From Candidatus Levybacteria bacterium RIFCSPLOWO2_01_FULL_42_15 (GTDB lineage: Bacteria; Patescibacteriota; Microgenomatia; Levybacterales; UBA12049), in NCBI GenBank assembly GCA_001784055.1, contig MFOZ01000014.1, positions 1 through 9,626 of the forward strand: a stretch of 9,626 bases of DNA. The letters are read 5' to 3'. A program made the position numbers and the translations under genes. The notes below the pieces were generated by a model. It searched no databases and was not told the DNA's origin. It saw only the letters and a list, made by a program, of their open reading frames with translations. Below, piece by piece: positions 4,682 through 9,626 of this stretch. How positions within the stretch are numbered: position 1 is the first letter of the stretch; every line of letters starts with the position of its first letter.

Positions 4682-6712
4682 ATGTTTACTTCTGCCCGAA
4701 TTTTTAAAGTCAAGGCTGTTTCAGCACTTTTTTCGTTGTCCGCTCTTGCATCTTTAGTTTTTCCCGCTTCCACTTTAGCCGCATTCCAACAAGAACAGTA
4801 TTACGATTGGGGCGTCTCGGAAAGACGTTCAACCGCTGTTTTGGGTCTTAAAGTTTTTGCACAAGAGACAGATACAGGCAGCCTAACCGGAACATTTGAT
4901 CCTACTAAACCACCTGAAGGATTTGAGGCAAGTGATCTTCCTGCCGGTTTTGATTTGAGTACTCTACCTTCTGGTTTTGACCCTGCAAATCCACCAGAGG
5001 GGCTAAATCCAAAAGATTCCCCGCAAGGTTTTACTCAAGAAGCACTTAACGAGTTTGCTCCAGGCGGGGAAGTACCCGGAACAACCACAGAAACCACCGC
5101 CATAACCGCCGACCTTATATCAGGCGGTATTTTGCCTACTAACCCGCTTCACTTTTTTGAAAAAGCGTATGAAGGTCTCCAGGAAGCATTCACCTTTAAC
5201 CCGGAGGCAAAAGCAGAACTTAAACTGCAGCACGCGGAAGAACGGCTGGCTGAAGCAGAAACTCTTATTGACGCAGGCAACATTGACGCAGGCACACAAC
5301 AGCTTAAGGACTACGAAGACAAAGTAACCGACGCAACAAATGATCTAGCCGTCTTAGAAGAGCAAGGTGTCGACATTACAGATTTTGCCGAACAGGTTGA
5401 ACAGGCAACCGCCAAACACACAACCGTTCTAGAAGAAGTCGCGGTTAAAGTCCCTGAGTCTGCCGCCCCTGCTATCCAAGACGCTCTTCTAGCCTCTCAA
5501 ACAGGAATGGATAGAGCCGCAGATGCAAAAGGTGAACCGCCTATTCCCATCGATCTTTTGGCAAGAATGAATGCTCTAAGGGGACAAGGAATTCTAACAG
5601 AAGAAGAGGCATCGTCTCTTGTAAATGCTCCATCACGGGAAGAAGCAAGGCAACTTTTTCAAGGATTTGTAGACCAAGGCGTTCTACCGGAAGCAGATTT
5701 CAAAAGATTCGATACCGCGCAAGCAAAATATCTCCCAGAGCAATTCGTAAAATACGTGGAAATAAGGAAATTTAATGAACTCAAAAGACTTGAGGAATCC
5801 GGTGCGCCAGACCAACAAACTCAAAACAAGCTTCAGGATTTTGCCAGCACATTTAAATCTGGAGACATAGTTCCTCCTGACTTGAGAAAATACTGGGCGC
5901 AGACAGTAAGGCTTGAAGAAGTTCAAAAAACCCTAAGGCCGGATTTATTAAACGCTGAAGACTTTAAGGGAAGAGAACAAGACTTCTCTAAATTAAGAGA
6001 GCTTCAAGACAGAGTAAAACCAACAGCTAATGAGGCAAGGGGTGCCGAAGAATACTTAAAAGCAAACCCTGGCAGGCCTGTTCCTCCGGAGATACAGAGG
6101 GTCTTAGACCTCAAAGGTAAACTTGGCGTCTATGAAGGAAACGCTGTCCCACCCCAAGGACATTACCAATCAACCTATCTTCCATCAACATTATTTAGAT
6201 TTAGTGAAGTTCCATTCCAAATAAGATCACAGGCAACGGGAGGCACAACCGGTACTACCGGCACTACAGGAACCGGCGACCAACCAAATTACCCAAATTA
6301 TCAAGAATTCTTCCAAGGACCAACATACTTACCTCAACCAACATATACACCTTCAGGAGGAACTTCTGGGACTACCGGTACAACCGGCGGGGGTACGCCA
6401 ACTGGAACTTCGGGAACTTCCGGCACTGGCACCAATGATTTCAGATACCCATACTACCCACCGCCACCAACTTCAACTACTGGTATCTACCAACAACCAT
6501 CAACGACAACGCAAACCGCACCATCAACATCAACATCAACGACAACGCAAACCGCACCATCAACATCAACATCAACGACAACGCAAACCGCACCATCAAC
6601 ATCAACATCAACATACACTGCACCCTCAACGACAACGCAAACCGCACCATCAACAACAACTGATTCAACTCAACCCCCACCATCGTCATACACTACTCCG
6701 ACTTATCCATAG
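4682..6712 (+). CDS. Secreted DUF5667-like surface protein with repetitive segments (676 aa)
   Basis: A Sec signal peptide (1 to about 33, cleavage after TLA or LAA) is followed by YYDWG (40-44) and VLGL (53-56). Then come five 9-residue repeats (72-116). A DUF5667-like helical domain (about 148-225) contains ILPTNPLHFFEKA and HAEERLAEAETL. A second conserved helical segment (about 286-375) contains IPIDLLARMNALRGQGIL. After a Pro-containing helical region (376-490), the C-terminus is low complexity: Gly/Thr/Ser-rich (519-582) and Thr/Ser/Pro/Gln-rich repeats (597-676), likely extended and possibly glycosylated. There is no cysteine anchor, LPxTG motif or C-terminal membrane helix, so the means of attachment is unknown. 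The function is unknown; a cell-envelope role is inferred. A related gene follows after 85 nt. Confidence 0.85.
   Translation: MFTSARIFKVKAVSALFSLSALASLVFPASTLAAFQQEQYYDWGVSERRSTAVLGLKVFAQETDTGSLTGTFDPTKPPEGFEASDLPAGFDLSTLPSGFDPANPPEGLNPKDSPQGFTQEALNEFAPGGEVPGTTTETTAITADLISGGILPTNPLHFFEKAYEGLQEAFTFNPEAKAELKLQHAEERLAEAETLIDAGNIDAGTQQLKDYEDKVTDATNDLAVLEEQGVDITDFAEQVEQATAKHTTVLEEVAVKVPESAAPAIQDALLASQTGMDRAADAKGEPPIPIDLLARMNALRGQGILTEEEASSLVNAPSREEARQLFQGFVDQGVLPEADFKRFDTAQAKYLPEQFVKYVEIRKFNELKRLEESGAPDQQTQNKLQDFASTFKSGDIVPPDLRKYWAQTVRLEEVQKTLRPDLLNAEDFKGREQDFSKLRELQDRVKPTANEARGAEEYLKANPGRPVPPEIQRVLDLKGKLGVYEGNAVPPQGHYQSTYLPSTLFRFSEVPFQIRSQATGGTTGTTGTTGTGDQPNYPNYQEFFQGPTYLPQPTYTPSGGTSGTTGTTGGGTPTGTSGTSGTGTNDFRYPYYPPPPTSTTGIYQQPSTTTQTAPSTSTSTTTQTAPSTSTSTTTQTAPSTSTSTYTAPSTTTQTAPSTTTDSTQPPPSSYTTPTYP
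4895..5029 (+). repeat. Five tandem nonapeptide repeats (27 nt each)
   Basis: Residues 72-116 of the 676-residue protein are five exact-length 9-residue units with the pattern F-D-x-x-x-x-P-x-G: FDPTKPPEG, FEASDLPAG, FDLSTLPSG, FDPANPPEG, LNPKDSPQG. The DNA has diverged between units, so the repeat is kept at protein level rather than being a recent expansion. Confidence 0.85.
6236..6427 (+). repeat. Gly/Thr/Ser-rich low-complexity coding segment
   Basis: Residues 519-582 of the 676-residue protein contain clusters such as GGTTGTTGTTGTG and GTSGTTGTTGGG, separated by a Tyr/Pro/Gln-rich spacer. The composition suggests a flexible linker. Confidence 0.7.
6497..6658 (+). repeat. Tandem 24/30/36-nt coding repeats (Thr/Ser/Pro/Gln)
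   Basis: Units start at 6497 (24 nt), 6521 (36 nt), 6557 (36 nt), 6593 (30 nt), 6623 (24 nt) and 6647 (partial). The two 36-nt units are identical and encode PSTSTSTTTQTA; shorter units lack internal CAACAT steps. Such near-identical arrays change length easily by slippage or recombination while staying in frame. Confidence 0.9.
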
Positions 6713-6760
6713 GTTACTCAACCGTAATGCTTCCGGATTGTACCTGCGCTAGGTTGCTAG

Positions 6761-6789
6761 TTGACAACGTCCAAAAAATAGTTTTAACT
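6761..6789 (+). promoter_or_regulatory. Probable promoter of the second DUF5667-like gene
   Basis: A consensus TTGACA (6761-6766) is followed after 17 nt by the weaker TTAACT (6784-6789). The ATG at 6798 follows 8 nt later with no Shine-Dalgarno site. No terminator is seen in the 85-nt gap after the first gene, so read-through from upstream is also possible. Confidence 0.45.
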
Positions 6790-6797
6790 AAGAATAT

Positions 6798-9626
6798 ATG
6801 TTCGGGCTTCGCCTAGCCCATTATCGTTTTTTTGCTATCCTCGCCAGTATTTTGATGCTGGTTTCTGCAACTCCGGCCGGTGCGGTCGTCACCAACGGAT
6901 CATATTATGACTGGGGACCATACTATCAAAGTAAACAGGTGTTGGGTTTATCATTTTCCTCATTAGAAGAACTGCCGGCACCAACCCCACCAGCCGATAC
7001 AACTATTCCGAGTGCAACCGGCATTTTGCCCGGGAATCCTCTATCACCGTTTGAACATTTTATTGAGAATACGCAATTAACGTTCACCTTTGACCCGATC
7101 CAGAAAGAGAAATTGCGTCTTTCCATTGCGGAAGAACGATTATCGGAAGCCAAAACTCTAGCAGACCAAGGACAACATCAGTATGCAGAAGAAGCGGCAT
7201 CTGCGTATCGGCAGACGATGGATACGATTGCCCAAAACATCACGGTACTTGCATCGTCCAACCCGACCGCCGCCTCCACGCTCTCGAGCGTGGTTGAAAA
7301 TGCTGCCGTTGCTCATGCGGTTGTGGCGGAAAGCATTGCCCTTACCTCCCCACCCGCGGTTTCCTCAACATGGACACAAATTGTGGATGGGACAGAACGA
7401 GCATTGGACGCGATTGCCGACGCAACCGGTCAGCCGGCTATTCCCGATAATCTTTCCGTCAGTATCCAATCTCTAAAGGATCAAGGATTGTTGACGCCAG
7501 AGCAAAGCGAAAAACTGTACAATCTTGACAGCCGAGCCAAGGTACGGGAGGAGTTGGAAAGACTAGCAACTTCTGGAGAGTTTCCGGTTGCGGAGGTGTC
7601 TAGGCTTGACACCGCGGTTGCGACAAGCTATCCAGACTTTCATGAACAAGTCATGAACGTTTTGCAATTTGCGGAGTTGCGGACGTATAAGACATTCTCT
7701 CCGCCAACCGATGAGGTACGAACGTCCATTGAGGAATGGCAGAATAGAGAAAACAAAGACCTCCCTCCACCAACCGAGATTCGACCCTATGTATATAGCG
7801 TGCGTGCTGACGAGCTTGCCCGAACGATTGATCTGACGCCATTCACGCCTAAACAGCAAGGTGAAATGGCGACGTTCTACCCGGAAGCAGTGACGGAAAA
7901 CCCAACGGCTCCATCGCCCACACCGGCTCCGTCTCCAACACCGACGCCAACTCCCTCGACTACTTCGACAGGTTCGCTCGGGACAGACCCCACACCGACT
8001 CCGTCTCCAACACCCGCTCCGCCGTCTGCAACACCATACGTGACTAAATATAAAGGTGTTCTCCCTGGCGATCCATTCTACTTTTTCAAGCAAATCGGGG
8101 AGCAAATACAGATACCAACCACATTTAATCCAGCGCGGCGTGCGGAAATGCAGATGCAATATGCGGAAGAACGGCTGCGTGAGGCAACCGCGCTTGCGGG
8201 GAACGAAACACGTGCTGCAGTATACCAGCAAACACTTGAACGATACCGCGACTCCATGCGCGACGCGGCCGATACAATGAAAAGGTTAGGTGATAATAAT
8301 ACAGACAAGATAGCGTTGGCGAAAAACTTTGAGGCTGATGCGTCTCGTCATAATATTGTCTTTGAAAAAGGGCTCCTCCCTGTACCTGCCGATAACCCGC
8401 AAATCTTTACCGATGCCGTGCAGGCGACCGAAGATGCTATGGATGTTTCCGCGGATGCATTAGGGCGAGCCCCATTGCCTCCGACGCTCACGGACCGTTT
8501 GCAGGATTTGAAAGCGCAGGGATTGGTATTGTCCGAGGAAGTGGATGCGATCACGCAAGCGGGGACACGCGAAGAGGTGCGGGAGAAGATCCGCGACCTT
8601 GTCGAGCTTGGCACCTTCCCGCCTGGGGATGCAAAGAAGTTGGATGAGAGTCAGGCAGTCTTCGCGCCACAGGATTACAATCAGCTCGTTGAGGTACGCA
8701 AAGTCGAAGAACTCAACCGACTCCGTGAAGTGCAGACGAAATTTGCCCAAACCGCCACCCTGCGTGCAACCAAAGCGGGGTATGAAACACAGTTGCAGGT
8801 TTTGACGCAAACAGTCGACTCAAGCAACATCCGTCCGGAAGATCTTGCCGGTCGGGAAGATCTTATCCGTGTGTATAAGATCATTGCTGCCACGGCCTCT
8901 GCGCGGCCAATGAACGGCGGTCAGTTTGGCGCGGAAGCAACGCTTAGCGCAACACTGACACCGCCGGTTATTTCTCCTGCGGATGTGGCATTGTCGGCGT
9001 GTCCGATCGGAGCGTTGTTTCAATCTGGAGTGGGTTGTGTTTGGGATGACAATGGACGACGTGTGGATGATTACGAACAGTACCGCTGTGAAAAACCAGG
9101 GCTGTACTGGTCATTTGCCACCAAAGCCTGCGTTGCTTCCACCGCAAACCCGAATCCAGAAGATGGCCGGCCGCCCTGCCCGGCAGGAGCCTTCTGGGAT
9201 TGGTCATCAAAAGTCTGCGAAACCCAGCCGGTCGGTGGCCCAGCGCCATTTCCAGCGCCTCCGCCTGAAGCAACCTCATCAAGCGACCTTGAACGTGAAG
9301 AGCGTGCAAAGGCTTGTCCGGTCGGATCAACGTATGAACCACCGCAGGGATGTGTATGGAGTGATACGGGCAAACCCGTATACGATTCGAGCCAATATCG
9401 TTGCGATGTGGGAACGTACTATTCGTTTAGTAAGACAGGCTGTGTACCAAACCCAGCACCTGGTTCGTCGTTCCCTGATGACGCGCGGCCAACGTGTACA
9501 GAGGAAGGGACAACGTTCCGGTGGGAGCTTGGAAAATGTGCACCGGAACCCAAACCGTACGTGCCAACTGCTGTGTCCGATCTAGCCGTACCGCAGCCAA
9601 CCTTTGTGACGCCAGATAATCCATTC
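6798..9626 (+). CDS. Secreted protein with two DUF5667-like modules and Cys-rich repeats (partial, at least 943 aa)
   Basis: The frame is open for 943 codons from the ATG at 6798 to the window end with no stop, so the C-terminus is missing. A signal peptide (1-29, cleavage after AGA) is followed by YYDWG (36-40) and VLGL (48-51), as in the upstream paralog. Module A has a DUF5667-like domain (about 74-150, ILPGNPLSPFEHF, AEERLSEAKTL) and a second helical segment (about 212-300). A Pro/Thr linker (369-413) leads to module B: DUF5667-like (about 419-495, VLPGDPFYFFKQI, AEERLREATAL) and its helical segment (about 558-645). Two six-cysteine repeats follow (735-807, 840-914). Disulfides would suit an extracytoplasmic location. 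Function unknown. Its GC content is clearly higher than that of the left half of the window. Confidence 0.88.
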   Translation, partial: MFGLRLAHYRFFAILASILMLVSATPAGAVVTNGSYYDWGPYYQSKQVLGLSFSSLEELPAPTPPADTTIPSATGILPGNPLSPFEHFIENTQLTFTFDPIQKEKLRLSIAEERLSEAKTLADQGQHQYAEEAASAYRQTMDTIAQNITVLASSNPTAASTLSSVVENAAVAHAVVAESIALTSPPAVSSTWTQIVDGTERALDAIADATGQPAIPDNLSVSIQSLKDQGLLTPEQSEKLYNLDSRAKVREELERLATSGEFPVAEVSRLDTAVATSYPDFHEQVMNVLQFAELRTYKTFSPPTDEVRTSIEEWQNRENKDLPPPTEIRPYVYSVRADELARTIDLTPFTPKQQGEMATFYPEAVTENPTAPSPTPAPSPTPTPTPSTTSTGSLGTDPTPTPSPTPAPPSATPYVTKYKGVLPGDPFYFFKQIGEQIQIPTTFNPARRAEMQMQYAEERLREATALAGNETRAAVYQQTLERYRDSMRDAADTMKRLGDNNTDKIALAKNFEADASRHNIVFEKGLLPVPADNPQIFTDAVQATEDAMDVSADALGRAPLPPTLTDRLQDLKAQGLVLSEEVDAITQAGTREEVREKIRDLVELGTFPPGDAKKLDESQAVFAPQDYNQLVEVRKVEELNRLREVQTKFAQTATLRATKAGYETQLQVLTQTVDSSNIRPEDLAGREDLIRVYKIIAATASARPMNGGQFGAEATLSATLTPPVISPADVALSACPIGALFQSGVGCVWDDNGRRVDDYEQYRCEKPGLYWSFATKACVASTANPNPEDGRPPCPAGAFWDWSSKVCETQPVGGPAPFPAPPPEATSSSDLEREERAKACPVGSTYEPPQGCVWSDTGKPVYDSSQYRCDVGTYYSFSKTGCVPNPAPGSSFPDDARPTCTEEGTTFRWELGKCAPEPKPYVPTAVSDLAVPQPTFVTPDNPF
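7902..8036 (+). repeat. Pro/Thr/Ser linker between the two modules
   Basis: Residues 369-413 of the second secreted protein consist almost only of Pro, Thr, Ser and Ala in PTP and SPTP steps. This is a typical extended, protease-resistant linker between two extracytoplasmic domains. Confidence 0.8.
9000..9218 (+). repeat. Cys-rich repeat 1
   Basis: Residues 735-807 contain cysteines at 735, 747, 764, 778, 794 and 807. Landmarks shared with repeat 2 are ACP-I/V-G, GCVW-x-D-x-G, QYRC and RP-x-C. The six cysteines suggest three disulfides. Confidence 0.8.
9315..9539 (+). repeat. Cys-rich repeat 2
   Basis: Residues 840-914 contain cysteines at 840, 852, 869, 882, 900 and 914. The first two spacings are identical to repeat 1 (12 and 17) and the rest differ by one or two residues. 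It is separated from repeat 1 by a Pro/Ala/Ser-rich and then charged spacer. Confidence 0.8.

Noticed and set aside
6497..6658. CRISPR-like array of 36-nt repeats
   Set aside because: The units are directly joined with no unique spacers and are in frame within a long coding region.
4799..6712. LPxTG-type or lipoprotein anchoring of the first secreted protein
   Set aside because: No lipobox cysteine follows the signal peptide, and the C-terminus has neither a sorting motif nor a membrane helix.
7563..8231. 222-residue minus-strand frame opposite the second secreted gene
   Set aside because: It is Arg-, Cys- and Trp-rich with no recognisable domain, and it mirrors the GC-rich codons of the real plus-strand gene.
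8983..9585. 200-residue plus-strand frame overlapping the Cys-rich repeats
   Set aside because: It is out of frame with the 943-codon gene, which has regular cysteine spacing and domain homology.

Overview
The window looks like a chromosome segment from a Candidate Phyla Radiation bacterium (Patescibacteria, possibly the Microgenomates side). Three things point there: many short membrane or basic proteins, a CxxC-x17-CxxC zinc-ribbon protein, and signal-peptide proteins carrying a DUF5667-like domain. This placement rests on recognising protein families, not on a marker gene. The ten complete genes end in TAA (seven) or TAG (three). None uses TGA, and no in-frame TGA is needed, so the standard bacterial code fits.

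Left part (1-2300). A poorly resolved edge is followed by two small membrane proteins (189-380, 393-581), a cold-shock-domain protein (654-851) with an unusual leader, and a bidirectional terminator. Next come a minus-strand zinc-ribbon protein (1015-1542), a 39-residue very basic protein (1672-1791) and a membrane-anchored FKBP prolyl isomerase (1815-2285).

Middle part (2300-4560). A promoter overlapping the FKBP terminator leads, after a leader of about 175 nt with hairpins, into an RRM RNA-binding protein (2544-2846) and a DEAD-box-type RNA helicase (2877-4058). Together with the cold-shock protein they resemble an RNA-remodelling or cold-adaptation set. The helicase gene overlaps tail-to-tail with a minus-strand Nudix-fold protein whose catalytic box has decayed.

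Right part (4560-9626). Two tandem paralogous secreted proteins fill this part: 676 residues (4682-6712), and at least 943 residues running off the window end (6798-9626). Both have a signal peptide, a shared YYDWG...VLGL motif just after it, and the same two-part module (a DUF5667-like helical domain plus a second conserved helical segment). The module occurs once in the first protein and twice in the second. They differ in repetitive parts: nonapeptide and Thr/Ser-rich repeats in the first, a Pro/Thr linker and six-cysteine repeats in the second. They are probably cell-surface or envelope proteins. GC content rises from about one third in the middle to well over half in the last gene.

Recurring regulatory theme: several genes have a -10 box only 5-8 nt before the start codon, often preceded by TG, and no Shine-Dalgarno sequence, which suggests leaderless mRNAs. 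Others, such as 393 and 2544, have strong AGGAGG sites.
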